Shown here piece by piece: positions 47,430 through 61,012 of a stretch of 64,000 nucleotides of DNA; position 1 is the stretch's first letter, and the number at the start of each line of letters is the position of its first letter. The stretch is from Diphasiastrum complanatum. Taxonomy: Eukaryota; Streptophyta; Lycopodiopsida; Lycopodiales; Lycopodiaceae. The translations under genes were made by a program, and so were the position numbers. The stretch lies in assembly GCA_029204225.1 (NCBI GenBank), contig CM055092.1, forward strand, positions 28,880,359 through 28,944,358. Direction: 5' to 3'. Below the pieces are notes generated by a model. It was not told where the DNA came from and did not search any database. It saw nothing but the letters and a program-made list of their open reading frames with translations.

Positions 47430-48690
47430 TATGTGTTTATAACTTCTCATTTTTCAATTGTGTGCATGTGCACGCCATAACCATGGTTTGTTATTGGAAT
47501 GGAAAGCTAAACCCTTAAGACAAACAACTTCGAAGAATGTCCTATTTTCCCCCATTTTGAATAGTAATACACTATATTTAAGGAAGAAGCTCTTATTGAT
47601 AACTTACATAATTTGTATGTGGAACAAATGTGTCTTCAATATTTTTTCTTTGTAAAATATCATAAGGTCAATTGTTTTGTGGCAACGTTATGTATTCGTC
47701 TTCTTTATGGTGCATTTACTATCAAGTTCATCAATAGTTTATTAGCTTGGTCCTATTAGACATGTATAGAGAAAAGTGCAATTTGTGAACTTAGAGATAA
47801 CGGAAGAGAGATCACATTCTCGATCTAACAAGATGTTGCCCAAAACCTTTCGTTCAACCAAGATTGATCAGATGCACTTTTGACATGTAGTGTGGCTTAT
47901 AAAGTGTATCTAGGAATGGTGGCTTTTGATTACTCACCTATAATAGAAGTCACATCCAAAGAACATACTGCAAATCCAAGGGTCAAGGGGTATACTAGTC
48001 GAACATATTGCTACTAAAGCACAAAATTTAGGAACACCTTGGAAGAAGTATGCATAAGCTCACAAGCACTCTTTAGGAAACTATATACTTATGGAACTTG
48101 GCTAGACCAAAAGAGAGAACAAGAAAGGAAAGGCATGAATGAGTGAGGTAGTGAATTTGTCAATTAGAAATGTTACATAAGGATTTGAGAATGAAAAGGG
48201 CAATGGAAAGCTCATTAGGAAACTTGGGGATTGTCAAAGAGATATTAATAGATGACCACTACGTGTGTGAAAGGATTTGAGCAAGGTTATGTTTGAATTG
48301 GTTGAAAATTAGTGGACTATTCACTTCTTTTGCTTCCAGTATATTAATAAGAAGATCAATAAAGAAAACATATTGGAATCAGAGGGCACAAAGAGAGAAA
48401 TTATTAACAATAGAAATAATAAGTGCAATTTTTTATGTATGCTATCATTTTTTTTTCCAAATGTAACAAAGCAAACACCAAGGGCTATGAGAGATATACA
48501 GAAAAGTTACTAGAAGAAATGATAAGTGAAACTAGAATAAAGTACAAGAGAAATTTGAGAAGGGGCGAGTACCTACAAATAGCAAGTATGAAAGAATAAC
48601 TTCAAAATCAATTAAGACGAGCTATGTAGAAATATGGCTTCATATCAAGAGTAATAAGTATAGATGGCCAACAAAACAAAGACAAAGTAC
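47430..48690. other. No gene recognised; possible eroded LINE 5' part at the end
   Basis: AT-rich sequence with no readable domain. Because a LINE reverse transcriptase begins near 48700, part of the sequence before it may be decayed LINE sequence. Confidence 0.3.
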
Positions 48691-48699
48691 TCTTGCCCC

Positions 48700-49460
48700 T
48701 TGATGTTTAAACTTCAACCTCCTAGGACACCAATAGTTAGAATCTAGGACTATTTACTAGTGACCAAGCTTAATGTCACTTACAAGATTATAACTAGAAT
48801 GATTGCGAATAGTTGTCACTTGCAATCTAAAAAAGTAATTGTTTGGGAGGAGCTTGGATTATTAAAGACATGTATGCAATTGACAACATATTATATACAT
48901 GGACGACCATAGATATATCACACATAAACGATTAGATTTTTTTTTATAACAATTAGATTTGTCAAAGGAAGGGCTCAATCTAGAAGATGGTGCTAAATTG
49001 GGATCATCAGTGAAACTGAAACTGAATAAAAAAAGTAGCACATCGGCTGAAGGTTTAGTTTGGAGGGCTGGTAGAATATTATGGACATTCTCATTTGTTG
49101 ACTTTATGAGGATATGTAAACATTTGGGCTTAGTTGTACTCGGGTGCTATGTTGTCAATAACATCGGAAAGTGGACTAAGACAAGGATGCCCTTATGCCC
49201 TTTGTCTTCAACTTCATTTGCAACTTTGACCTTGAGAAGAATTTTATTATACGCAAGCATAACAAGGGGGAATGCACAGTCCCAAGGATTGGTTAAATGG
49301 AATATTTTTGAAGTCACTTTGCGAATGACATTGGGATTGTCTCATATGCATGGAAGAATCTTCATTTGAAAATCTCTTACTACCTATTCGTAGATACCAC
49401 AAAGTTTCTAGCTTAGTTTCGAATCTTAAGAAGTCTAAGCTACTAACATTGTCCAATCAT
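48700..49460 (+). pseudogene. LINE (non-LTR retrotransposon) reverse transcriptase remnant
   Basis: Read across several frames, the plus strand shows LINE RT blocks in order. KLNVTYKIITRMIANS (about 48766-48813) matches the LLNVxYKIIxKxIANR block. WIIKDMYAIDNILYTWTTID (about 48855-48915) matches the GFIKGRxIxDNI region. SITSESGLRQGCPYALCLQL (about 49155-49213) matches the GLRQGCPLSPYLF block. Frameshifts and stops separate these, so no functional enzyme is made. Ends are approximate and no poly(A) tail was identified. Confidence 0.7.
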
Positions 49461-51627
<2,167 letters not shown>

Positions 51628-51827
51628 GTTGGTGCGAATCTGACGTAGAGACAATCAACTCACAGAGGATTAGATCACAGAATTCAAGGAGGCTTTTAGA
51701 ATTTTTGATAAGTGTTAGAGGATTCCAGAGAATCCCCAGATGCCGAGCCAAGCTGAAGACACAGAGTATCTCTCACCCATGACCGAGGAGGTCTCAGAAG
51801 GAGGAGAGCAGAAGAAGTTGAGAGCCG

Positions 51828-52666
51828 TGTGCAAAAAGAACAAAAAGGACCAAGAGTGGATCCTAGTTTGATTCTCAAGAGGGATTGGTTGTCAGATTAC
51901 TTGATCTATCAATCTACTTCAGATTAAGATCAATCTAGATCAATTCTAGACACAAAATCCTAACAAGAACAATCATTAATTGAAGGTAAGTGTACTTTAT
52001 GGTTTCACACGTGTGAAAATTGTCTGAGTACGGACTCCAACCTGAAAATCAAGTACACATTGATAGAACCTCAAAACAATCAAAACAAATGTAGACAAAT
52101 GGAGAGAATCACTCAAAATTGCTTCCAAAACCAAGATTGGTGTCTCACATCTCACACTGATTATGGCCAAATGTGGCTCTATATATACAATAAGTGGGAG
52201 CTCGTGGTACTGATCATCCCTATGATCCCACATGTGTGAAGGTGCTTTGTCATATGATGATTCATCATGCAAAACTGACACTTGGACAAAACCTTCTATT
52301 TTGAGCACTTTTGGTCCATTTTCCTTCTATATGGAGATATACTTGGAAATCTTCTAGAAGTCAAAATTCGCCTACTTCAGCTTATTCCACACATGTGAGC
52401 TGTCCTCTACACATGGGATATGACACCTAACCAAAGGATTTGGCTCATGCAATCAATAGATTGATGCCATGTGTCATATGTCTAGAAAACTAGTTTTTGG
52501 CCTTTTTAGCCACTAGAACTTGAATTAAATCATATGTACAACCTATATGATTATGGTACATGACAAGTACACTATTTTAACAAGTGGGAACAGGCTCCAC
52601 ACATGTGTAATCATCCTATATACATGATTTTTGGCCTCTACCAAGCTTATTTTTGTATTTTTCACA
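51828..52666 (-). repeat. 3' LTR of Copia-A2 (839 bp)
   Basis: On the minus strand it begins TGTGAAAAATAC and ends TTTTTGCACA. It shares long blocks with 56356-57112 and 32067-32876. It keeps a segment near 52041-52120 that the other Copia-A2 LTR has lost. Confidence 0.93.
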
Positions 52667-52803
52667 CTCCTCAAAAATCTAGCTTGGTGAATCTAGCTTG
52701 ATGGAAAACTAGATGACCTTGAACTTGACTCCATGGGCTGAATTGGTCTTTGCTGGTTCAAAAGGTGTGAAGATCAGCCAATGAGCTTGATGTTGATTTG
52801 AAA

Positions 52804-53440
52804 TCACCATATCCATGATAGTGCTTCTTTGATGTTGACATCTTTGATGAGCTTGAGAGCTTTGCACCATCCTAGCACCTCCAAAATTGATTCCTTCCAA
52901 TTTTCATGTAGATGCTTGACCTTGAGGCTTGCTCCTTCTTCATGTGCATGCTCCTTCATGAGAAAATAAAGATTTTTTCTTGATTTATTAGGATCACAAA
53001 GATCTAACATCACGTTACCACGATCTAGAGAATTAGACTCATCTAGATTGGCAAGACTATGCATGCTATAATAACAAAGTGTTTGCATCATATCTTCATG
53101 CTTGTTTACCATGCTAATCTCAGATCCAATGAGGCTAAATACTTCATTATGGATATAAGTGTCTTTAGAAGATGATTCACTTACTCTCATAAAGAGTTTA
53201 CAATTTGCCTCAAGACAAATTTTCAAACTATGAGTGAACAAATCACTTTTGCTCTTACATGACTTAAGAGCATACATTTGATGAAATAACCATTTACTTT
53301 CTAATTGATCTAAAATCAATTTCAACCTTTTAAGAACATCATCTATGTTCTCAAGAGAGACTTCATACTCAACTAGTATGGCTTTACTCCAATTTTGAGA
53401 TGCAATGATCTCACTAAAGCAAATTGATTAATCAAATGAC
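52804..53440 (-). pseudogene. Copia-A2 frame: second copy of a diverged pol-linker module
   Basis: Reading from about 53440 down, the frame has IIASQNWSKAILVEYEVSLEN, a diverged form of the copia linker-to-RT block (SQxWxxAMxxEYDALMEN). Novel sequence follows, including CKLFMRVSESSSKDTYIHNEVFSLIGSEI. That motif closely parallels one in 53428-54174. No RT motif follows. The function is unknown and the frame may be untranslated. Confidence 0.55.
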
Positions 53441-54174
53441 ATAGGAGAAGTAAGTATGAGACGTATACCACATGAGGTATGCTCCTCTTTCCCTTGAAAT
53501 GTGAGCCACATGGACTCAACCATGTTTCTTGAGATTCTTGTTGGAATCACAACTTGAGAAGGTCTCTCCTCCTCAATCCTTGACATACTTGAACCTTGAG
53601 AAGGACTCTCCTCCTCAATCCTTGGCACACTTGAACCTTGAGATGACTCCTTAAGATCCTCTTCATGATGCTCCTTTTTGATGAAAATCCAAGACCTCCA
53701 TGTCTCATAATGATCACGACAATCATGCCCATTCGATATGCACTTCCTATGATTATCAAGATTACTTATGCTAGAAACATAAGTCCAAAAATCACCACAA
53801 CTTGGCATGATTTTTCCAATATTGAAATCAGAAGGTATTTCCATCTCAATAAGGCTAACTACTTGCTTATGGATATAAGTGTCCACTTTGGATGCTTCAC
53901 TTATTCTCATAAGAAGTTTACAACTTGCCTTTAGGATTGAAAACATACAATTTTCATCTTTATGAATGAACACATCATTCATGATCTTATTGAGACCAAA
54001 AGATCCTACATTATGAAGATATTTCCATTCCCTTGACTTCATAACTAATGTAAGCTTACAAGGAAAACATATTTTGCTATCTTCTAAGGCATCACACTCA
54101 ACTAGTATTGCCTTAATCCACCTTTGAGATACAAACATCTCTTCAAAGCAAAATGGTTCTTCATAAGTTGACAT
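53428..54174 (-). pseudogene. Copia-A2 frame: first copy of the pol-linker module (248 codons)
   Basis: It opens with YEEPFCFEEMFVSQRWIKAILVECDALED, recognisably the copia linker that precedes RT. It then departs into unfamiliar sequence with CKLLMRISEASKVDTYIHKQVVSLIEMEI. It ends with a Ser/Glu-rich repeat (SSVPRIEEESPSQGSSMSRIEEERPSQ) and PTRISRNMVESMWLTFQGKEEHTS, which mirrors the RRSTRxxxEPSRLTYxDKGEQ linker block. The order of blocks is rearranged relative to a normal pol. No enzyme activity can be assigned. Confidence 0.6.
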
Positions 54175-54237
54175 GATAGCATAAACGAAACTATTTTCAT
54201 TTTGTGATTGCTGCTCCTTATTCTTGATTGATTTCTC

Positions 54238-54759
54238 TTAGATCATAACAATAAGTTTGAACTTATCTAAAGTTCCAAGAAAAATACTTTCCAAGGACAT
54301 AAAATAAATCCAAGTTACTTTCATGAAAGTGACATCTATCTTTGCATCTTGAACCAAACAATGCACTTCCAAATGAAAAATTTCAAAAGATTTGACATGT
54401 GTTGTGATGGACTCTTGAAGACAAACCTTGCAAGTCCTTGTGAGATTCCAAGCCTCATTCACCTTTCCACAAAGGAAACACCTTTCCTTGGACTTGTCCT
54501 TCTTGTATTTGCATTTTGAACTTGAAGCTCCATCCTTCACCTCGGCCCCCTTGCTTTGGTTCTCCTTGGATGGATTGGTCTTCTTTTTGTAGCATCTTGA
54601 GAAAATATATCCTCCCTTGCCACAAAGGTTGCACTTAGGATCCTTTCTTTCCTTCAATAGGATGCCACCTATTGATACTATGTGAATAAAAACCCGTGAT
54701 ATGATTCTACAAATGTAACTTGTGACTCTCAAGAGACTAGATTTGAACATCTTCAACAA
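54238..54759 (-). pseudogene. Copia-A2 degenerate gag zinc-knuckle region
   Basis: The frame includes CNLCGKGGYIFSRCYKKK, a knuckle whose histidine position is changed, then the lysine-rich KGAEVKDGASSSKCKYKKDKSKE and CFLCGKVNEAWN, half of a second knuckle. The string KDGASSSK…KKDKxK and the half knuckle match the gag of plus-strand Copia-A (NKDGASSSKGKSKKDKKKLKCFFCGKK). The frame then runs into protease-region sequence without an active site. Confidence 0.65.
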
Positions 54760-56342
54760 TCTAGAAGGACCTACAAAAGATATAACTCACAAACTTAAGA
54801 ATCAATTTTCACACTAGTGACTAGTCACTTGGAAACTTTGCTTTGATCACTAAGACAAAAGCACACAATCTTTGAATCAAATCACAAAAGAAATCAGATC
54901 CAATCTCCTATTGGACTCATCAAATACCAATGACTCTTTCTTTTGAAAATTGAAATGGATATGGAAAGATTTGACACCTAGATTTTCCTTTTCACTTGAC
55001 TAGTTCTCTCAACACTTGAGATTCTTGAACAAAAGATGGATTTTGTTTCAAACACATGAAAATCAAACTTAATCACTTCTTTTGGACTCACTCTTGACCC
55101 AAATAGTCTCACTCTTGAGATTTAGAATGAATTTGATTTGATTTGAAAACAAACTATACCACCAATTTTTCACAAAGCTTAAAAATTTAGACAACTAGAG
55201 ATTCACAAAGATCTCAACCATGCATGAATACTCAAATATGGACTCCTCCTCATTCTAGACATCCAATGGGATCTCAAATTGACCCTCACACTCTCACAAA
55301 GAAAGTTGAATAGAACTAATTTGAGTTTCATACATACTATGTCAATTTTTGCTCAATAAATTGATTCAATCACCCCTACTGGATTCCACCAATTACTCTA
55401 CCTCTTAAGACTTGGAATGAAATTCAAAATCAAAAGTTGTGATTTTTCTCACTAAGATATTGTGCTTCAAAGAGCTAATGCCACTTAGAAAGATTTGATC
55501 ACCTAGGAAGAGACAAACTCTCAACCAATAACAACACAAAATGAGCTTCTAGATCTTGCCTTCTACAAAGGAAGGAACTCTTAGAAAATTGGATCTCTCT
55601 CTACATATTTGCCATAGACACCTTAATGAATCTTTTCAAACCTTACAATCACTCAAACAAATTGAGTAGGGTTGAACAATGTGACTTGGATCTCAATCTC
55701 TTTTCTAGAACTCTCAATTGAAGCCAATCTATGTCAAATTCTACAAAAGATTTGCATAGATGCTCTATATGCACTAGAAACTCTCAAAGGTTTCACTTGG
55801 AGGACAGATCCAAGGATGTTTCTAGCAAATTGATGCTTCTAAACTTGACCCTATCACTCTTGAACAAATCTAGAGTGATGGTCCAATGGATTTTATCCTC
55901 TCACCTTGCATATCACTCCTTAATCTATGAATTTTGGCAAAATCTCTCTCAACTTCAACATGCACTCAAAAAATCAGAGAAAATCATTTAATGCTCCTAA
56001 TTCAAGCTTCAATTTTAATTTTTTGGCTGATCTAATCCAAGAACTAATCAAGGGATTAGATTCTCTATAGAAAATGCTTGATTTTGCACTAAAAATCTCT
56101 CAAATTGGGTGTGTGAGTCAAATCGTACAAAATTTTGAATTTTCTCAGCCAAAATCGGAGATGTACGGCCTCACACGTGTGAAAAGGGTTCCTACAGCCC
56201 ACAACAAGATCTGGACCAGAAATTTTGAGGATAGCTATCAAATTCAACTCGCTACCCAAAATTTGACTAGTTTCCAAAGAACTGCTAGTTTTGGCTTTGA
56301 TTTGGATTAACCCTATCAATTTCAACAAAACCTCTTGTACTA
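54760..56342 (-). other. Copia-A2 leader
   Basis: Long non-coding sequence between gag remnants and the primer-binding site. It includes the fragment shared with 16386-16465 (at 55228-55307) and a CACACGTGTG palindrome at 56172. The part at about 55980-56340 matches the leader of plus-strand Copia-A (32890-33280) in inverted orientation. Confidence 0.7.
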
Positions 56343-56355
56343 GGCTCTGATACCA
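56343..56355 (-). other. Primer-binding site of Copia-A2
   Basis: The minus strand reads TGGTATCAGAGCC and abuts the LTR end TTTTTGCACA. Confidence 0.93.
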
Positions 56356-57112
56356 TGTGCAAAAAGTACAAAAAGGACCAAGAGTGGATCCTAATCTGAT
56401 CCTCAAGAGGGATTGGTTGTCAGATTACTTGATTATCAATCTACTTCAGAATAAGATCAATCTAGATCAATTCTAGACACAAAATCCTAACAAGAACAAT
56501 CATTAATTGAAGGTAAGTGTACTTTATGGTTTCACACGTGTGAAAAATTGTATGAGTATGGACTCCAACCTTTGCCTCTAAAACCAAGATTGGTGTCTCA
56601 CACTGATTATGGCCAAATGTGGCTCTATATATACAATAAGTGGGAGCTCGTGGTACTGATCATCCCTATGATTCCACATGTGTGAAGGTGCTTTGTCATA
56701 TGATGATTCATCATGCAAAACTGACATTTGGACAAAACCTTCTATTTTGAGCACTTTTGGTCCATTTTCCTTCTATATGGAGATCTACTTGTAAATATTC
56801 TAGAAGTCAAAATTCGCCTACTTCAACTTATTCCACACATGTGAGCTGTCCTCTACACATGGGATATGACACCTAACCAAAGGATGTGGCTCATGCAATC
56901 AATAGATTGATGCCATGTGTCATATGTCTAGAAAACTAGTTTTTGGCCTTTTTAGCCACTAGAACTTAAATTAAATCATATGTACAACCTATATGATTAT
57001 GGTACATGGCAAGTACACTATTTTAACAAGTGGGAACGGGCTCCACACATGTGTAATCATCCTATATACATGATTTTTGGCCTCTACCAAGCTTATTTTT
57101 GTATTTTTCACA
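56356..57112 (-). repeat. 5' LTR of Copia-A2 (757 bp)
   Basis: Same family and ends as 51828-52666 but with about 80 bp deleted after GACTCCAACCT. It carries CACACGTGTG at 56533. Confidence 0.93.
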
Positions 57113-58100
57113 AGCCGAGCATGAGAGCCGAGGCTTACTAGCTAGGGTGACAGTTATTATTCATGTGAGCCTACATGGTGTATCTCAGAGAAGGAACGAC
57201 CATGTAGGAGATAGTAATATTTCCTAGGCATTGTAAATAATGTAGACCCCTTAAGTAATTAAGAGTGAGCCACCTTTTGATGGTGACCACTAGTGGAAGA
57301 GCTTTTTCCACTTGTAATTTCTAGATTAGTGGAATTGTCACTTAGGCTCCACATGGGCAGCCTTCTTGCTTATTTAAGGGCCCCCTTCTCTTGTGAGGGA
57401 GCTTTGATTGTATTGTCAATTGCTCTTCAGTGAATAAAGAAGATCTTCCACGAGTTCTTGATGATTGTAAAGCTCCTTGTTCATGGCAATCTTCTTGAGT
57501 GAAATTTCTATGAGCATGTTCTGATTTCCTTTTGTGTTTGTGGATTAATTAGATTTCTTGCTTACTCTCTTGCTTGTGGAATGTAGATGTGGATTAACTT
57601 TCTTGTTTCTTGATTTTGTAGTTTTAGCATGCAGGTAAACTTTAGTGGCTGAGATTGTGGATCTGATTGCATACTTCCTAACAATCATGTCCTTGATTGT
57701 TCTTGGGCATTCCAAGCATCAAAAAATGGGTGTTTCTTGATTTTTGGGCTGCTAGAATGCTGTTAGGAAACTAGTTTTCTTGTTTCTTGTTTTTTGCTGA
57801 GTAGCTTAATCTTGTCATTGCATTGTTCCCTAATTCTTGGTAGATAGATTGTAGATTTGCTCCCTGATTCAGAATGTTGATCTATACTGAGCTAGGACTG
57901 GTTGCATGGCTTGTAAATGCATGTAGATGAGTAACGTAACCATCTCTCCCCACTGACAGGCTGGAAATACACATTGTAATCTAAGAAACACTTCTGCTTG
58001 GAAACCGTTCTAACAAGAAGACCAAACCGTAAAGAATTGTAATCAACGGAAGTAACAGAAAGAAAAACGAACAAAAAAGATAAGTGGGAATCTGTGAACA
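57113..58100 (+). repeat. Right part of the Gypsy-2 5' LTR
   Basis: After the AGCCG duplication the sequence continues to a TATTTAAGGGCCCCC promoter-like box (about 57369) and an AATAAAG signal (about 57434). It ends GTGAACA just before the primer site. This is the expected U3-R-U5 order on the plus strand. Confidence 0.6.
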
Positions 58101-58102
58101 TT

Positions 58103-58115
58103 TGGCGCTATTTCC
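58103..58115 (+). other. Primer-binding site of Gypsy-2
   Basis: TGGCGCTATTTCC resembles the TGGCGCCGTTGCC-type primer site of plant gypsy elements of the Tat/Athila group, with some mismatches. Confidence 0.55.
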
Positions 58116-58429
58116 ACAGCTACATAGACACTAAACCAAGCCAAACTTTCCGATTTGTATTGCAAAACCATTGCTCTGAAGTCTCCCACACTTTTTATTA
58201 CGGAGCTCGTCACTTTCATCTCGACCGACACACAGCTCCATTTTCGACTGAGGCCTCACGCTCCTTCCCTATCCAAGTTCCACGGCTCTCGTCTGGACCG
58301 GACGAAACTTTGTTTCATTCACCTATTGAAACTACACACTCACTCTCGACCGAACCACTACTTGCAATATCCTGTCAAGTGCTGAGTTAAATCTCAACCA
58401 ATGCTCATCGATCAGATCTCACTCGAGCC

Positions 58430-58790
58430 TTTACGTTGAAATCTCAACCGGAGCATCGGCTGAAATCTCAACCGAAGCATCTTCTAAAATCTCAACCGGA
58501 GCCTCTTCCCTGTCCGATCTCGACCGCAGCCTCCTCTCAGATCTCGACCAACGCCTCCTCTCAGATCTCGACCGACACTTTCTCTCAAAACTCAACCGAC
58601 GCGTCCTGTCAGATCTCGACCGATGCTTTCTCTTAGATCTCGACCGACGTTTTCCCTCAGATCTCGACCGAAGCCAATCACTCAGCTCTCAACCGGACTA
58701 TTCTATCAACTTTAACTGGACCTTTCTATCAATTCTCAACCAAGGATTTCTATCAACTCTCAATCGAGAGCTTTGACTTCCAACCTGAAC
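58430..58790 (+). repeat. 24-bp tandem array in the Gypsy-2 leader
   Basis: AGATCTCGACCG or its variant AAATCTCAACCG recurs every 24 bp or so. Looser copies extend left to about 58210. It can be read as a repeating octapeptide (SQISTDAF-like), but there is no sign that it is translated. The same array occurs inverted at 62757-63300. Confidence 0.9.
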
Positions 58791-59055
58791 CAAGTCAACT
58801 TGCAGACAAAATCAACTTTCTTATTTGACTAGGTCTCAATGTTTGCCAAATCCCACAGTTCTTTCCGACTTTATTGAAAAACCCTAACACCAAAAAACAA
58901 AACAACTGTGCCATTTGGACACCACCACAGTAGTCTCTAATTAATATTCAAAAAAAAAAAATACCAAAACCACAAAACAAAAACACAAACACCAGTCAAG
59001 TTACCAAAGAGTCCAAGAGGCCTATTTACCCAATCCTAAGATACTCTAGAGTTAT

Positions 59056-59757
59056 TATGGATCGTCCTTACAATCCGAATTCCACAGAGGACTATCCACC
59101 AGAGATGGTCTCCCCATCTACCGAACAGGCTTGATTTAATCGATATTCCAGGATGAAATCCCAAGTCCAAGAGCCATCAATAAATCCATTTGACCGATGG
59201 AAACCCATGCGTTTTAAAGCTACATACGATCGACCACATTTTCATGCTACAGAATACATGCACGAGCTCACTTAAACAGGGCTTTTGCAAATAATGTTCC
59301 GTGTACTGAAAAATGTACTCCAAAGTTCGATTTACCTAAGTACGACGATAACACTGATCCTCAAAGATTTTTTCACGTCTTTGAGAATGCATGTGATGTC
59401 TATGGCGAGACATCACCAGACACCATGGTACAGCCCTTTTCGATGACCATGATCGATCGAGCACGAGAATGGTTTTTTAACCTTGATCGTGAAGAATAAT
59501 GAGACTGGTCACTCTTGAAGGAGGCATTTATCAAATGCTTCAAGCCATTCCTCTTGATCGAAAGTCCTTTTGTCAAGCTCAGCAACATCAAAATGACAAA
59601 AGATGAAAAAGTATGTGACTACATTGAACGATTAAAAAGATTAAAAAGTCAGGTACAAGAACAACCCACTGAGTCTATGTTCATAATTTGGTTCCTCGTT
59701 GGACTACCACGATGGATACGATGTGAACTTTGCTCCAATGATGAATACACATCTTGA
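59056..59757 (+). pseudogene. Gypsy-2 gag
   Basis: Reading across frame breaks, the plus strand gives MDRPYNPNSTEDYPPEM (59056), then KFDLPKYDDNTDPQRFFHVFENACDVYGE, MTMIDRAREWFFNL and WSLLKEAFIKCFKPF. NIKMTKDEKVCDYIERLKRLKSQV and FLVGLPRWIRCELC follow. These are retrotransposon-gag family blocks. Stops at about 59129, 59272 and 59498 interrupt it. Confidence 0.8.
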
Positions 59758-60534
59758 AATAAGCCATGTCTGATGCCATTCGGGAAGAAGACGAGGAATC
59801 AGATATTGATGAGCCACGTGAACGGAGAGCACATCGTGTTGTCCAAGAAGCTCGACCAAATGAGGAGACACGAGAACAGTTGTGGAAAACACAGATGGAG
59901 TTGCTTAACCAGCAACACCAACAACAGACACAAAAGAGTTTCAAAACACTCTTAAGTCTATCCAGAGTTTGATGCCAAGTGAGTTACCCACTGGCCAAAT
60001 CCACCATAGATGAGAGAACGCATGGTGCCCTCACTGTCGAGGTGCACACACTGGCAATGAGTGCCTTTCATACCAACCGGTCCCAAATACTTCATTGATC
60101 AAATGTGACATCTGCGACTTTATGGGTCATACATCCCTCTATTGCTATTATAATCCGAGGAACCAGCCTCACAACCAGTCAGGGGGACATTATCAACCTC
60201 CTAGACACCAATTTGTTTTCCAAACTCAAAATTAGCACTATCCATCACGAAACAACCAAGTCTATATACAAGAGTTGCCCAGAAAATCTCAACATGAAAC
60301 TCAACCACAACTGGCGCTCTTAGGACCACCTCCAAGGGGACAACCTGATCTAGGAGCACAAAAACATAGACACCCTCGAGAATCTGCACAGACACATCTT
60401 GTAGAAAACTCCTACGATCACTCATATCATCATGATACCACACTTCCATCTGTTAGTTCTCAACAATATCCAACCGACAACTCATGCTCATGCAAAGGAG
60501 ATGAGTATTCCACATCACCGGAAAATCCAGCATA
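59758..60534 (+). pseudogene. Gypsy-2 gag C-terminal, low-complexity region
   Basis: Frame fragments are rich in Gln, Glu, Arg and His (e.g. 59766-59972 with TREQLWKTQMELLNQQHQQQTQ, coiled-coil-like; 60275-60535 with QPQLALLGPPPRGQP). They lie between gag and the zinc knuckle. Short frames and stops show decay. Confidence 0.5.
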
Positions 60535-60574
60535 GCTAGCCATCCAAGATGGTTATGCTATTTCTACAGGCCTA

Positions 60575-60787
60575 ATGAGCAGCCACTGTTTTATTTGTGG
60601 CGAAACTGGCCACTTCATGACTGACTGTAAAGTTAAGAACCAATACCATGCAGAGTGCCCAGACTGTGTTCCCAAACACAGTTTCAAAGACTGCCCTAAA
60701 CAACCTAACAAGATACTTCCAGCACGTCATATATCATTTGAACCTGTTAGAGTTCTAACTAGAGCACAACGCCAACAACAAGAATAG
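60575..60787 (+). pseudogene. Gypsy-2 zinc knuckle region
   Basis: The frame contains CFICGETGHFMTDCKVKNQYHAECPDCVPKHSFKDCP, a CCHC knuckle followed by further cysteines. It ends in a Gln-rich tail (TRAQRQQQE). It sits in the expected place between gag and protease. Confidence 0.85.
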
Positions 60788-61012
60788 CAACAAACCCATC
60801 CAAATCCAGCTGACCCACATGGAAGCCACTTGACAGCTTCCACTTTACCCAAAGAATACCCATACCCAAACGTGGAACAAAGGCAATACAAGGAATTTTG
60901 AGAAGAGTTTTTGCAAGAGGAAGAACATATGGAAAGTCTGTTATCTGCTGACAAAGAGCAATCCCTATAGGGACTTGAAGTATTTTCTGACCTCCTGCAA
61001 GCTCAACTCACT

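Larger units (their letters stand above)
51828..57112 (-). mobile_element. Copia-A2: complete non-autonomous LTR element with target duplication
   Basis: Two LTRs of family A bound it (51828-52666 and 56356-57112), each with TGTG…CACA ends. The flanking 5-bp sequence is AGCCG on both sides (51823-51827 and 57113-57117), a normal copia target duplication. The primer-binding site lies inside the 5' LTR at 56343-56355. The 3.7-kb interior has a leader and degenerate gag-like and pol-linker-like frames but no protease, integrase core, RT catalytic motif or RNase H. Confidence 0.93.

Noticed and set aside
58430-58790. CRISPR-like array
   Set aside because: The units are head-to-tail with no unique spacers, in a plant retroelement leader. 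It is a tandem repeat.
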